Shown here piece by piece: positions 18,711-27,652 of a DNA stretch of 64,000 nt. How positions within the stretch are numbered: the first letter of the stretch is position 1; each line of letters opens with the position of its first letter. Under the pieces are notes generated by a model that worked only from the letters and a program-made list of their open reading frames with translations, was not told the DNA's origin and ran no database searches. The position numbers and the translations under genes were made by a program. The stretch lies in NCBI RefSeq assembly GCF_001613205.1, contig NZ_BDBX01000020.1:1-64000 (forward strand). The letters run 5' to 3'. This stretch comes from Nocardia sienata NBRC 100364 (GTDB lineage Bacteria; Actinomycetota; Actinomycetes; Mycobacteriales; Mycobacteriaceae).

Positions 18711-19844
18711 TCAGTCCCATCCGTAGGTGCCGTCGAGCATGGCTTCCAGGGTGGCGCGGTGCATGATGTAGTCGTCGCGCTCCGCCGGGGCGGTGTCCTC
18801 GCCCATATGGATCATCCGGCGTTTGATCCGGGCCATGACGATCGCGTGCCGCAGCGCGGCGTAGGTGAGGTAGAAGTCCAGATTCGTGACGGTGTGGCCA
18901 CTGACCTTCTCGTAGTGCGCGACGACCTCGTCGCGGCGCAGGAAATCGGGGAGGCCTGGAAAACCGAATCCGGTGGCGATGTCCTGGAAGAAGCGGTGCA
19001 GGAAGATCATCCAGGCCAGATCGAGTTCGCGCGGGCCCAGTCCGGCCATCTCCCAGTCCAATACGGCGACCGGCGAGAACCCTTCGTAGATGATATTGCC
19101 GGGCCGGGCATCACCCCAGCTCAGCACATCGGGCCCGGGATCGTCGGGAAAGTTGCGGTCGAGCCAGTCGAAAGCGCGCTCGATGAGCGGAATCTCGTAG
19201 CCGTCGCCGGCCAGTGCCCAGTGGTACCACCTCCGGTCCGATTCGATGTGGCGGCGCAGCGCCGGTCCCGGCCCGTCCAGTTCGGGGAACCGCTGTGCCG
19301 GGTCGGGCAGTGCGTGGATCCGGGCCAGGACATCGAGGGTGTTGCGGGTGAGTTCGGCCCGCTCGGCAGCGGTCGCGTCGTAGAGCCAGCCGGCGAACAC
19401 GTAGGGCGGATTGTCCCCCGGGATGCGGCCGGGTACCCGGTCCATCACGAAGAACGGCGCGCCGCAGGCCGCGCTGTCGGTTTCCAGCCAGCGCAATCGT
19501 GGTACCGGGACATCGGTGGCGGCGGCGATCTCGGTGATGACCCGGTACTGCAGTTCCAGATCGTATTTCTCGAAGACCGGGAACGCGCCCTCCTCCGGGA
19601 TCATCCGCGCGACGAAGGCGCCGCCCTCGGTGCGGCCGCCGGATTTCCAGTGCGCGTCGAACAACACCGAGGCACTGGACAAGCCCCCGGACAGCGGCCG
19701 TTGCAGGTCACTGATCACCGGCGCTCCGTCGGCTCCGACCTTGTGGCGTAACCATTCGGAGAGTTGCCCGGCCAGCGCCTCCAGATCACGTTCGCTGGTG
19801 GTGAGCCGCATATGTTCGGTGGGGTTCACATCGTCGGGCATCAT
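18711..19844 (-). CDS. APH-family phosphotransferase
   Basis: 377 residues with an aminoglycoside/choline-kinase-like fold. The catalytic loop reads VLSWGDARPGNIIYEG, in which Trp replaces the usual His before GD, and the DFG-equivalent is AVLDWEMAGLGPRELDLAW. The N-terminal lobe has RPLSGGLSSASVLFDAHW as the nucleotide-positioning segment, and PFFVMDRVPGRIPGD follows. The paired ATG codons at 19844 and 19841 stand just after AGGAGG on the minus strand, which fixes the start; the frame is open further upstream. It is translationally close to the DUF7064/7065-like gene. In this subfamily (acyl-CoA dehydrogenase-associated or macrolide-type) the substrate is unknown. Confidence 0.82.
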   Translation of the reverse strand: MMPDDVNPTEHMRLTTSERDLEALAGQLSEWLRHKVGADGAPVISDLQRPLSGGLSSASVLFDAHWKSGGRTEGGAFVARMIPEEGAFPVFEKYDLELQYRVITEIAAATDVPVPRLRWLETDSAACGAPFFVMDRVPGRIPGDNPPYVFAGWLYDATAAERAELTRNTLDVLARIHALPDPAQRFPELDGPGPALRRHIESDRRWYHWALAGDGYEIPLIERAFDWLDRNFPDDPGPDVLSWGDARPGNIIYEGFSPVAVLDWEMAGLGPRELDLAWMIFLHRFFQDIATGFGFPGLPDFLRRDEVVAHYEKVSGHTVTNLDFYLTYAALRHAIVMARIKRRMIHMGEDTAPAERDDYIMHRATLEAMLDGTYGWD

Positions 19845-20156
19845 CGTCCTCCTGACGCCATCCGGCCTCGGCGCGGAGCGGCGCACACCGTCTCGCCTGA
19901 CACGACGCTGGGCCGCCCGCGTGCGGGAGACTGTAACGTGTTTCAGTCTCGGGTGGTGCCGATTCGGCGGATCACCGGCCGCGTGGCGCGAATCGCTCCC
20001 CGGGCGCGGCCGGCCGACCATAATTCCTTCGATGGCCGGGGTGAGCCGCTCGGCCGGGTGGGAGGATCACGATGAGCGTGGCGCTGTGCCGGCGCGACCG
20101 AGTGAGATGGGGTGCGGCGGGCTCGCGCCCCCGTCCCGGCAGGCGGGGAGGCCCGC
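19845..20156. other. Intergenic stretch between the kinase and DUF305 genes
   Basis: About 310 bases separate these divergent genes. The stretch holds the operator-like palindrome at 19927-19950. A 33-codon frame at 20072-20173 begins near a GGAGG-like sequence but has no recognisable content and overlaps the DUF305 start; I do not call it a gene. Confidence 0.5.
19927..19950. promoter_or_regulatory. 24-base palindrome matching TNNAACNNGTTNNA (KstR-like operator)
   Basis: The arms GAGACTGTAAC and GTTTCAGTCTC are complementary at 10 of 11 positions around a GT centre. The inner 14 bases, 19932-19945, fit the consensus TNNAACNNGTTNNA described for the TetR-type cholesterol regulator KstR of mycobacteria. 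The site lies about 85 bases upstream of the kinase start on the minus strand, where a repressor could act on that two-gene operon. Other TetR proteins use similar sites. Confidence 0.55.
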
Positions 20157-20786
20157 GTGAAGCGCTTACGTGACGCGATCGCCGTGCTGGTGGCGGCGGT
20201 ACTGCTCCTGATGCTGGGAGCGGCTCTGCGTCCGCTGTTCGTCGACGACCCGCCGGCGCCGGAGATCCTGTCCGCCACCGAGATCGGATTCGTCCAGGAC
20301 ATGGCAACCCATCACCATCAGGCACTGGTGATGGTGCAGCGGCTCGATCCCGGCGTCGCCCCCGCGGTGCGGGGTCTGGCCCGGCAGATCGAGGACGCCC
20401 AGCTCTCCGAGATCGGCACCCTGCTGGGCTGGTTGCGGCTGGCCGGAGCGCCGGCCGCGGGCGCGGAGCCGATGAGCTGGATGCCCACGCGGACCCACGA
20501 TCACCACGCCGCCCACGGCCCGGGCGCGGCCGGGATGCCGGGGATGGCCACTCAGGCCGAACTGGACGATCTGTCGGCCGCGCGGGGCCGCGCCGCCGCA
20601 ATCCTGTTCCTGCACCTGATGCAGCGCCACCACGAAGGCGGTATCGCCATGGCCCGGGTGGCCGACGCGCTGCTCGCCGAGGGAGTGGTGAAACAGGCGG
20701 CCCGGGAGATGATCACCGCGCAGACCCAGGAGTCGGGGCTGATGACTCTGCTGCTGGCGGAGCTGGAGGCGAATCCGCCGCGGTGA
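20157..20786 (+). CDS. DUF305 family membrane-anchored protein
   Basis: 209 residues. An N-terminal hydrophobic segment (IAVLVAAVLLLMLGAAL) is a signal anchor, so the body is outside the membrane. Two family motifs frame a ferritin-like helical domain: FVQDMATHHHQALVMVQRL near residue 45 and FLHLMQRHHEGGIAMARVA about 100 residues later; the paired His and Met residues suggest copper or other metal binding. A His/Met-rich loop (THDHHAAHGPGAAGMPGMA) lies between them. The GTG at 20157 follows GGGGAGG; an earlier in-frame start at 20112 would disturb the signal sequence. The usual DUF3105 partner is absent. Confidence 0.8.
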   Translation: MKRLRDAIAVLVAAVLLLMLGAALRPLFVDDPPAPEILSATEIGFVQDMATHHHQALVMVQRLDPGVAPAVRGLARQIEDAQLSEIGTLLGWLRLAGAPAAGAEPMSWMPTRTHDHHAAHGPGAAGMPGMATQAELDDLSAARGRAAAILFLHLMQRHHEGGIAMARVADALLAEGVVKQAAREMITAQTQESGLMTLLLAELEANPPR

Positions 20787-20792
20787 GCCGGA

Positions 20793-21236
20793 ATGAACAC
20801 CCACCGGAGCCGGTTGCTCGTGTGCATGAACGCTATCTCGTTGCCCGACACCGTCAAGAAGTACATCGACGATGCCAAGCTGTTCGTCACCGTGGCCACC
20901 ATCGGTCGCGACGGGCACCCGCATCTGACCGTCACCTGGATCGATCGGGACGGCGACGAGTTGCTCTACTCCACTACGACCGATCGCGTCCAGGGCAAGA
21001 ACCTGGCCCGCGATCCGCGCATCTCGGTGCTGATCGCGCCGCCGGACAACCCGTACGTCTACGCGGAGATCCGCGGTACCGCCACCCTCACCCCGGACCC
21101 CGACATGCTGGTCGGCGACCGGATGTCGATCAAATACACCGGAAAGCCGTACGCCGAGTTCAATCCGGCCTCGGTGGACGACGGCCCCCGGGTGGCGGTC
21201 CGGATCACCCCGACCAAGATCACCGGGAGGCTGTGA
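20793..21236 (+). CDS. PPOX-class F420-dependent enzyme
   Basis: A split-barrel flavin-type protein of about 147 residues. TVKKYIDDAKLFVTVATIGRDGHPHLTVTWIDRDGDELLYSTT is the standard opening, with the cofactor-phosphate region following in RVQGKNLARDPRISVLI; the family then has YVYAEIRGTATLTPDPD and a C-terminal RVAVRITPTKITG strand. Actinobacterial members of this length mostly use F420, sometimes FMN or heme. The start at 20793 is six bases after the DUF305 stop; an ATG at 20826 would give a tighter N-terminus (MNAISLPDTVKK) and may be the true start. Confidence 0.82.
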   Translation: MNTHRSRLLVCMNAISLPDTVKKYIDDAKLFVTVATIGRDGHPHLTVTWIDRDGDELLYSTTTDRVQGKNLARDPRISVLIAPPDNPYVYAEIRGTATLTPDPDMLVGDRMSIKYTGKPYAEFNPASVDDGPRVAVRITPTKITGRL

Positions 21237-21260
21237 CGCGGTGACCGGTGGTCGCCCGGC

Positions 21261-22742
21261 TCAGACCGACTGGGCCTCGTCCTGGGCGTGCTGGGCCCGG
21301 GCGACCTCTTCGGCCGTGTAGCGCAGGGTCAGCGCGATCAAACCCACCAGCAGCCCGCCGATCGCGGCCACCAGCAGGGCCAGGGTGTAGCCGTCACCGA
21401 GCGCGGTGATCTCCGCGGCCGTCATCTCGGCCGGTTTCTTGATGGTCCCGCCCTCGGACAAGGTCCGGGAGGCGGCCAGCGGGGTGAGTACGCCGATGGC
21501 GATGGGAGTCCCCAGATTCAGGAACATCTGACCGATCGCCGACAGCGGGCCGATCTCGTCCGGCGGCACTCCGACCAGCACACACAGCGGAATGAGCACC
21601 ATGGCGATACCGATTCCGAAACCGATCACCGAGAACAGCGGCAGCAGGGTGGACCAGTAGCCGACGTCGGCGTCCAATGTCGAGCCGTAACCGAGACCGG
21701 CCATCAGCACCACCGCCGCGCCGACCAGCAGCCACCGGGGCGCGACGTGCAGCGCCAACCGGGTGGCCACCGCGCTGCCGAGGCCGACGCCGACGGTGAA
21801 CGGGATGAACGAGATCCCGGCGACCAGCGGGCTGTAACCGACCACGTTCTGCACGAACAGGCCGGCGAAATAGGTGGTGGCGCCCAGTACGCCGCTGGCG
21901 AGCAGGATCACCACGAAGGTGGCGACGCGGTCGCGGCTGTCGAACAGGGTCCACGGCAGCAGGGGGTTGTCCACGTGCCGTTCCGCGAAGACGAAAACCG
22001 GCAGCAGTACCGCGCCCGCGATCAGGGTGCCGTAGACCAGCGGGTCACCCCAGCCGAGTTCCGGTCCCTCGGTGGCGCCCCAGACGATCAGGGCGCACGC
22101 CAGGGTACCGAGAAACGCGCCGCGCACGTCCAGAGTGAGCCGCTGATGATGGGTATCGCGAAGTGCGACCAGCGCGCCGATCACGATGAGCACACCGATC
22201 GGCACATTGATCAGGAAGATCCACCGCCAGCTGGCCTCGGTGAGCGCCCCGCCGATCACCAGCCCGCCGACCGAGCCCAGCGCGACCATCGAGCCGAAGA
22301 TGGCGAAGGCCTGGTTGCGGACCTTACCCGGGGCGAAGGTGCTGGCGACCAGCGCGAACGCGGTGGGTGCGGCGAGCGCGGCGCCGGTGCCCTGGAAGGC
22401 GCGTGCGGCGACGAGCATCTGCTCGCTCTGCGCCAGCCCGCACAGCATGGAGGCCAGTGTGAACAGGCCGACACCGAGGATGAACATGCGCCGGCGGCCG
22501 AACGAGTCGCCGATCCGGCCGCCGAGCAGCATCAGGCCGGCGAACGGTAGCCCGTAGGCGGTGATGGTCCACGCGCTGCCCGAACTGGACAGGCCCATTT
22601 CCTCCTGCAACCGCGGCAGGGCCAGGATCACCACGGTGCCGTCCAGCACCACCATCAGCTGTAACCCGCTGAGTACGAGAATGGCGAGGCCGAAGGCTCG
22701 TTTCGTCACCGGATATTTGATAGCTGGGGGGTTATCGAGCAC
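21261..22742 (-). CDS. efpA: EfpA-type MFS efflux pump (DHA2, 14 transmembrane segments)
   Basis: 493 residues, strongly hydrophobic. DHA2-family marks are visible: motif D1 region LMVVLDGTVVILALPRLQEEM in segment 1, motif A GGRIGDSFGRRRMFILG after segment 2, and motif C-like GSVGGLVIGGALTEASWRWIFLINVP in segment 5, typical of proton-driven drug antiporters. By order and sequence it corresponds to M. tuberculosis EfpA (Rv2846c). The start lies six bases after the cobA/cysG stop, so the two are cotranscribed, as in mycobacteria. The substrate is unknown; in mycobacteria the protein is linked to drug tolerance. Confidence 0.9.
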   Translation of the reverse strand: MLDNPPAIKYPVTKRAFGLAILVLSGLQLMVVLDGTVVILALPRLQEEMGLSSSGSAWTITAYGLPFAGLMLLGGRIGDSFGRRRMFILGVGLFTLASMLCGLAQSEQMLVAARAFQGTGAALAAPTAFALVASTFAPGKVRNQAFAIFGSMVALGSVGGLVIGGALTEASWRWIFLINVPIGVLIVIGALVALRDTHHQRLTLDVRGAFLGTLACALIVWGATEGPELGWGDPLVYGTLIAGAVLLPVFVFAERHVDNPLLPWTLFDSRDRVATFVVILLASGVLGATTYFAGLFVQNVVGYSPLVAGISFIPFTVGVGLGSAVATRLALHVAPRWLLVGAAVVLMAGLGYGSTLDADVGYWSTLLPLFSVIGFGIGIAMVLIPLCVLVGVPPDEIGPLSAIGQMFLNLGTPIAIGVLTPLAASRTLSEGGTIKKPAEMTAAEITALGDGYTLALLVAAIGGLLVGLIALTLRYTAEEVARAQHAQDEAQSV

Positions 22743-22748
22743 AGTGGG

Positions 22749-24020
22749 TCACTGTAACCGACTGTCGCCGGCCGCTACCGGCACGGCGCTGAACCCGGCC
22801 GTGGGCCCGATCACAATGATCGCGGGCGGCCGGATCTCCTCGGCGCGGACGCGTTCGGCCACATCGGCGAGGGTGGCCCGCAGTACCCGCTGGCCACGTA
22901 GGGTTCCCTCCTGGATCACCGTGGCCGGCGTCTCGGCGGGGCGGCCGCCCGCGCGCAGCACCGCCGCGAATTGCTCGATCCGCTCCACCGCCATCATCAG
23001 GACCAGGGTGCCGCGCAGCCGGGCCAATGCCGACCAATCGACCAGCGAATCCGGATGGTCCGGTGGGATATGGCCACTGACCACCACGAATTCATGGGTG
23101 ACACCACGATGGGTGACCGGAATCCCCGCGGCCGCCGGAACCGAGATCGGGCTGGTCACTCCCGGCACCACCGTCACCGGCACCCCGGCGTCGACACAGG
23201 CCTCGAGTTCCTCGTAGCCGCGCCCGAATACATAGGGATCCCCGCCTTTGAGCCGGACCACGAATTTGCCCGCTCGGGCACCGTCCACCAACGCCTGGTT
23301 GATGGCGTCCTGCGCCATCGCGCGTCCGTACGGGATCTTGGCGGCGTCCACCACCTCGACATCGGGCCCCAGCTCGGCCAGCAGCTCCGGCGGGGCCAGC
23401 CGGTCGGCCACCACCAGATCGGCCCGGGCCAGGAGCCGACGGCCGCGCACGGTGATCAGGTCGGGATCGCCGGGTCCGCCGCCGACCAGGGCGACGCCGG
23501 GCGTCATGGGGGTCGCGTCGTCGGTGACCACACCTGATTGCAGTGCTTCCAGCAGCGCCGTGCGGACCGCGGCCGAGCGCCGATGCCTGCCGCCGGCCAG
23601 CACACCCAGGGTCATTCCGTCGTAGCGGGCGGTCGCCGGCGTGACCGCCGTCCCGGATTGCGCGTGATCGGCGCGGACACAGAAGATCCGGCGCCGGGTG
23701 GCCTCGGCGACGACGGCGGCGTTGGTCTCGGGTCTGTCGGTGCAGGCGATGGCATACCAGGCGCCGTCGAGATCACCGTCGGCGTAATCACGCAGGGTCA
23801 GCGCGATCTGACCCGCGGTGGCCATCGCCTCGACCGCGGGGGTGGCCTCCCGGGTGATCACCTCGACGGCCGCGCCGGCGGCGATGAGCAGGCCCAACCG
23901 GCGTTGTGCCACGCTGCCCCCACCCACGACGACGACCCGGCGTCCGTTCAGATCGAGCCCCACCAGGTAGTTCGAGTCCCCGGTGGACAGGTTGTCGGTA
24001 TCGGCTGACGTGTTCGGCAC
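22749..24020 (-). CDS. cobA: Uroporphyrinogen-III C-methyltransferase fused to precorrin-2 dehydrogenase (CysG/CobA type)
   Basis: 423 residues. The N-terminal part is a precorrin-2 dehydrogenase/ferrochelatase: GLDLNGRRVVVVGGGSVAQRRLGLL, ITREATPAVEAM and WYAIACTDRPETNAAVVAEATRRRIFCVRADHA. The SUMT domain follows: ALVGGGPGDPDLITVRGRRLLARADLVVADRL, KGGDPYVFGRGYEE and PGVTSPISVPAAAGIPVTHR. It converts uroporphyrinogen III to precorrin-2, feeding cobalamin, and may continue to sirohydrochlorin or siroheme. The GTG at 24020 lies eight bases after TAGGCT (24034 down to 24029), indicating a leaderless start; the frame is open much further upstream. Counterpart of Rv2847c. Confidence 0.93.
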   Translation of the reverse strand: MPNTSADTDNLSTGDSNYLVGLDLNGRRVVVVGGGSVAQRRLGLLIAAGAAVEVITREATPAVEAMATAGQIALTLRDYADGDLDGAWYAIACTDRPETNAAVVAEATRRRIFCVRADHAQSGTAVTPATARYDGMTLGVLAGGRHRRSAAVRTALLEALQSGVVTDDATPMTPGVALVGGGPGDPDLITVRGRRLLARADLVVADRLAPPELLAELGPDVEVVDAAKIPYGRAMAQDAINQALVDGARAGKFVVRLKGGDPYVFGRGYEELEACVDAGVPVTVVPGVTSPISVPAAAGIPVTHRGVTHEFVVVSGHIPPDHPDSLVDWSALARLRGTLVLMMAVERIEQFAAVLRAGGRPAETPATVIQEGTLRGQRVLRATLADVAERVRAEEIRPPAIIVIGPTAGFSAVPVAAGDSRLQ

Positions 24021-24034
24021 AAGGCTCGAGCCTA
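24018..24034 (-). promoter_or_regulatory. -10 element TAGGCT and leaderless GTG of the cobA-efpA operon
   Basis: TAGGCT on the minus strand (24034 to 24029) is followed by eight bases and the GTG at 24020. The interval has no ribosome binding site. Confidence 0.5.
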
Positions 24035-24087
24035 CGGCCCGGCGCGGTGCGGTCCGCAGCCGCCCGCCGGAGGTTCGGCGACCCGGG

Positions 24088-24831
24088 TCAGGTGAGGACG
24101 ACCAGCTCGGTATCGGAGGCGACCTCGGTGCGTAGCCCGGCCTTGTTCGCGACCCGGGCGACCGCACGGATATCCCCGGGTTCGGCGCGGGTGAGTACGA
24201 GGGCACGGGCCAGGAGACCCTTGTGGTGCTTGTTGAAGTGGCTGACCACCGTGCGTGAGCCGTCCGGATGCTCGGTGAGCACCGTCGCGGTGACCGCGCC
24301 CGGTACCCGGCCGAGTTGCTGGTACGTGCCCGATCGCAGGTCCACCACGAGTTCGTCGCCGGCCGCGTCGCGCAGGGCCGGGCCCAGATGCTCACGCCAG
24401 ACCGCGGCGAGGGTCGGCCGGCCCGGCAGTTTCGAACCGCCCGACAGCCGGTATGCGGGAATGGGATCGCCGGCCCGGACCGCGCCGAAAAGCGCCGAGC
24501 CGATCGCGATCCGGGCGAGTGCTCTCGCGCCCTGCGCCCGGGTGAAGGAACTCGCTGCCAGCGCGTCGTACAGGACGCCGGTATAGCGTTCCAGTGCCGG
24601 CCGGGTGGGGGAGGTGCGCACCGCGGCGTTACGGGCCAGCTCGGCCTCGGCGTTCTTACCGAGTCCCAGAGCGGCCCGGGCGGCGTCCGGGTCACCGGCC
24701 AGTGCGGCCAGGTCGCCGACCAGCAGTGCGCGGATCTCGGTGAGCGAGTCGAAGGCCAGCGCCGACAGATCCAGCGGGCCGCCGGAACCGCCGTCGGATT
24801 TGGTTTCGGAAGGGGGGAGCAGCACCAGCAC
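24088..24831 (-). CDS. yaaA: YaaA/UPF0246 family peroxide-stress protein
   Basis: 247 residues. The family signature opens the protein: [15 protein letters not shown]. Further on come [44 protein letters not shown] and [17 protein letters not shown], where the FNKHHKG box is the most diagnostic part. In Escherichia coli YaaA lowers free iron and limits DNA damage during peroxide stress; its biochemistry is a DNA-binding fold. The GTG at 24831 is eight bases downstream of TACCGT (24845 to 24840), so the transcript is probably leaderless. It is divergent from proS. Confidence 0.9.
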   Translation of the reverse strand: MLVLLPPSETKSDGGSGGPLDLSALAFDSLTEIRALLVGDLAALAGDPDAARAALGLGKNAEAELARNAAVRTSPTRPALERYTGVLYDALAASSFTRAQGARALARIAIGSALFGAVRAGDPIPAYRLSGGSKLPGRPTLAAVWREHLGPALRDAAGDELVVDLRSGTYQQLGRVPGAVTATVLTEHPDGSRTVVSHFNKHHKGLLARALVLTRAEPGDIRAVARVANKAGLRTEVASDTELVVLT

Positions 24832-24982
24832 GACCGGTTACGGTACCGGTCGCCGCCCTCTGTCCCCGCCGGCCCCGGCGGGGAAGGATCCGGGATGCGG
24901 CGCCCGCGCCGAGCGCACGGCGCCCACCACCGGTAATCGGATGTGGCCGGCGGGCGAACAGGGGCTACGCTGGGCAACCGTG
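24829..24982. promoter_or_regulatory. Divergent leaderless promoters of yaaA and proS
   Basis: TACCGT on the minus strand (24845 to 24840) precedes the yaaA GTG by eight bases. TACGCT on the plus strand (24966-24971) precedes the proS GTG at 24980 by eight bases. The 100 bases between the two hexamers contain no gene. Confidence 0.5.
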
Positions 24983-26737
24983 ATCACCCGCCTCTCCCGA
25001 CTGTTCCTCCGTACGTTGCGCGACGATCCCGCCGACGCCGAGGTGCCCAGCCACAAGCTGCTGGTGCGCGCCGGCTATGTGCGCCGGATCGCGCCGGGTG
25101 TGTACTCGTGGCTGCCGCTGGGCCTGCGGGTGCTGCACAAGGTGGAGGAGGTGGTGCGCGAGGAGATGAACGCCATCGGCGCGCAGGAGATCTCGCTACC
25201 GGCGCTGCTGCCGCGCGACCCCTACGAGGCCACCAACCGCTGGACCGAATACGGTGACGCCCTGTTCCGGCTGCGGGACCGCAAGGGTGCGGATTATCTG
25301 CTGGGCCCCACCCACGAGGAACTGTTCACCCTCACCGTGAAGGGTGAGTACAACTCCTACAAGGACCTGCCGGTCACCCTGTACCAGATCCAGGCCAAGT
25401 ACCGCGACGAGGAACGGCCCCGGGCCGGCATCCTGCGAGGCCGCGAATTCATCATGAAGGACTCCTACTCCTTCGATCTGGACGAGGACGGCCTGAAGGC
25501 CAGCTACACGGCGCACCGCGAGGCCTACCAGCGCATCTTCGACAGGCTCGGCGTGAAGTACGTGATCGTCGCCGCGACCTCCGGCGCCATGGGCGGCAGT
25601 GCCTCCGAGGAGTTCCTGGCCGACAGCCCGGTCGGCGAGGACACCTATGTGGTGTGCCGGGAATCCGGGTACGCCGCGAATGTGGAGGCCGTGGTCACCC
25701 CCGCGCCCGAGCCGCTGCCCCTCGCGGGGCAGCCCGAGGCGCAGGTCCACGACACCCCCGACACCCCTACCATCGCGACCCTGGTGGACTGGGCGAACGG
25801 TGCGGGAATCGCCGAACGCTACGGCCGCCCGGTCACCGCCGCGGACACGCTGAAGAACGTCATGGTGAAACTGCGGTATCCCGACGGGAAGACCGAGATC
25901 GTCGGTATCGGGGTGCCCGGTGATCGCGAGGTCGACGACAAGCGTCTCGGCGCGTCGGTCGAACCGGCCGAGGTGGAACTGCTCACCGACGCCGATTTCG
26001 CTGCCAACCCCTTCCTGGTGAAGGGCTATATCGGCCCGAAGGGGCTGCAGACCAACGGTATCCGCTACCTGGTCGATCCGCGGGTGGTCACCGGGACCTC
26101 CTGGATCACCGGCGCCGACGCGCCCGGCAAACATGTCGTCGGCCTGGTGTGCGGCCGTGATTTCACCCCGGACGGCACCATCGAGGCCGCGCAGGTGCGC
26201 GACGGGGATATGTCGCCCGACGGCCGTGGCCCGCTGGTCTCGGCGCGCGGTATCGAGATCGGCCACATCTTCCAGCTCGGTTACAAGTACACCGATGCCT
26301 TCGAGGTCGATGTGCTGGGGGAGAACGGTAAACCGGTGCGGCTCGTGATGGGGTCCTACGGGATCGGCGTCTCGCGCATGGTGGCGGTCATCGCCGAACA
26401 GCAGCACGACGACAAGGGTCTGCGCTGGCCGTCCGAGGTCGCGCCGTACGACGTGCATGTGGTGATCGCCAACAAGGACGAAGCGGCCCGAGCCGGGGCC
26501 GAGGAAGTGGTGTCGGCACTGGACGCGCAGGGCCTGGACATCCTCTTCGACGATCGCACCGCCTCGCCGGGGGTGAAGTTCAAGGACGCCGAACTGCTCG
26601 GTATGCCGTACGTGCTGGTGATCGGCCGGGGCTGGGCCGAGGGCAAGGTGGAGCTGCGCGATCGATTCACCGGGGAGACCCGCGACGTTCCCGCCGAATC
26701 AGCGGTCGAGGCGGTGCTCGCCCGGGTCCGCGGCTGA
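24980..26737 (+). CDS. proS: Prolyl-tRNA synthetase, bacterial type with editing domain
   Basis: 585 residues. Class II motifs are clear: motif 1 around [24 protein letters not shown], motif 2 in [27 protein letters not shown], and motif 3 in [17 protein letters not shown]. Between motifs 2 and 3 is the INS insertion of roughly 180 residues ([25 protein letters not shown]) that edits mischarged Ala-tRNA(Pro). The C-terminal anticodon-binding domain has [24 protein letters not shown]. The GTG at 24980 was chosen because it follows a -10 hexamer and matches the family N-terminus ([20 protein letters not shown]); the open frame continues 125 codons upstream. The 3' end overlaps the convergent TetR gene by 39 bases. 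Confidence 0.97.
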   Translation: MITRLSRLFLRTLRDDPADAEVPSHKLLVRAGYVRRIAPGVYSWLPLGLRVLHKVEEVVREEMNAIGAQEISLPALLPRDPYEATNRWTEYGDALFRLRDRKGADYLLGPTHEELFTLTVKGEYNSYKDLPVTLYQIQAKYRDEERPRAGILRGREFIMKDSYSFDLDEDGLKASYTAHREAYQRIFDRLGVKYVIVAATSGAMGGSASEEFLADSPVGEDTYVVCRESGYAANVEAVVTPAPEPLPLAGQPEAQVHDTPDTPTIATLVDWANGAGIAERYGRPVTAADTLKNVMVKLRYPDGKTEIVGIGVPGDREVDDKRLGASVEPAEVELLTDADFAANPFLVKGYIGPKGLQTNGIRYLVDPRVVTGTSWITGADAPGKHVVGLVCGRDFTPDGTIEAAQVRDGDMSPDGRGPLVSARGIEIGHIFQLGYKYTDAFEVDVLGENGKPVRLVMGSYGIGVSRMVAVIAEQQHDDKGLRWPSEVAPYDVHVVIANKDEAARAGAEEVVSALDAQGLDILFDDRTASPGVKFKDAELLGMPYVLVIGRGWAEGKVELRDRFTGETRDVPAESAVEAVLARVRG

Positions 26738-27352
26738 CCCGTCGCTTCCTCGCCGGGCGGGCCGGCCTTGTGTGGCCTGCTCGGCGAGCTGGAGTGCGGC
26801 CGCCCGTGTCGCGGCCGCGGCGGTCTGCTCGCCGGTGATGGAAAAGCTGATGATCGCGCCCTCGTGCAGGCTCAGCAGCTGCACCGCGAGCCGGTCCGGG
26901 TCCGTGACCCCCGCCGCCGTGGCCAACTGCCGGAAGAGGTCGCGTAGCCAGGTCTTCTCGTCCACGATCACCCGCCGGCCCGGGTGGTCGGGTTCGGGCA
27001 GTTCGGCGAAGGCGTTGATGAAGCCGCAGCCACGGCTGTTGCCGGGCAGCCATTCCGGGAGAACGTCGAAGGGCACCAGTAGCCGCCGGATCGGATCGGT
27101 GTGCCCGGCCAGGTGGTCGGCGATCCGAGCGCGCCAGCGCCGGTCACGATCTTCGAGATAGGTGACGAGCAGACCGTCCTTGGAACCGAAGCGGTCGTAC
27201 AGGGTGCGTTTGGTGACGCCGGATTCGGCGGCGATCGTATCGACGCCGACGGCATGGATACCGCGCGAGTAGAACAGTTCGGCGGCGGTGTCCAGGATGC
27301 GCCGGGCCGCCGGGGTGAGTGCCGGTTGCGCCCTGTCCGTCGTGCCGGTCAT
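26699..27352 (-). CDS. TetR/AcrR-family repressor
   Basis: 217 residues. The helix-turn-helix is [51 protein letters not shown], a canonical TetR N-terminus. The ligand domain has [24 protein letters not shown], with a GCxFxNA motif found in one TetR subgroup, probably TetR_C of the YcdC/AefR-like sort. The ATG at 27352 has AGGAGG six bases upstream. Two ACAGRTCTGTGTA repeats lie in its upstream region and are likely its own operators. The gene next to it on the other strand is decayed, so the original target may be lost. Confidence 0.9.
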   Translation of the reverse strand: MTGTTDRAQPALTPAARRILDTAAELFYSRGIHAVGVDTIAAESGVTKRTLYDRFGSKDGLLVTYLEDRDRRWRARIADHLAGHTDPIRRLLVPFDVLPEWLPGNSRGCGFINAFAELPEPDHPGRRVIVDEKTWLRDLFRQLATAAGVTDPDRLAVQLLSLHEGAIISFSITGEQTAAAATRAAALQLAEQATQGRPARRGSDGSAADPGEHRLDR

Positions 27353-27370
27353 ACGCACCTCCTTGCCTTC

Positions 27371-27421
27371 ACAGGTCTGTGTACTTATCGTATAGGACTA
27401 CGGACTTTACAGATCTGTGTA
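27371..27421. promoter_or_regulatory. Two TetR-type operator copies, ACAGRTCTGTGTA
   Basis: ACAGGTCTGTGTA is at 27371-27383 and ACAGATCTGTGTA at 27409-27421, differing by one base and 38 bases apart. The second contains the perfect palindrome ACAGATCTGT. Between them lies an AT-richer segment (acttatcgtatagg) with possible -10 elements in both directions, so a bound repressor would cover both promoters. Confidence 0.7.
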
Positions 27422-27433
27422 GTGGAGGTCGGT

Positions 27434-27652
27434 ATGCGGCGGATGATGCGTGGTCTGGTGCGGTTCGCACGCGATTTCGCGCTGGGAATACACACGGCCC
27501 ACGGGATACGGCACGGCGTAGTGCGCCCCGAGGGCGCGCGGGAGCCGGCCGCGGAGACGGCGGAGGAAGGCCGGGTGTGGGCGATGCGGGGTGGGTCGGT
27601 GGTCGCCGGCTGTGGGCTCGGATGGCCGAATTCCGTGGCGTCCGGGAGCTGA
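27434..27652 (+). CDS. Small basic ORF of 72 residues, uncertain
   Basis: Opens with MRRMMRGLVRFARDFALGIH behind a good GGAGG site at the right distance, so it would be translated under control of the TetR operators. I recognise no family. The downstream segment REPAAETAEEGRVWAMRGGSVVAG could align with the stretch of NAD(P)H-dependent amine dehydrogenase-like proteins just before the fragment that follows in another frame. It may therefore be a frameshifted piece of one decayed gene and not an independent protein. Confidence 0.35.
   Translation: MRRMMRGLVRFARDFALGIHTAHGIRHGVVRPEGAREPAAETAEEGRVWAMRGGSVVAGCGLGWPNSVASGS

Noticed and set aside
4901..24020. Cobalamin riboswitch upstream of any cob gene
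   Set aside because: I looked for the conserved B12-box (GCCACTG-type) sequences before cobQ, the chelatase gene, cobO and cobA and saw none; starts here seem leaderless or overlap upstream stops.
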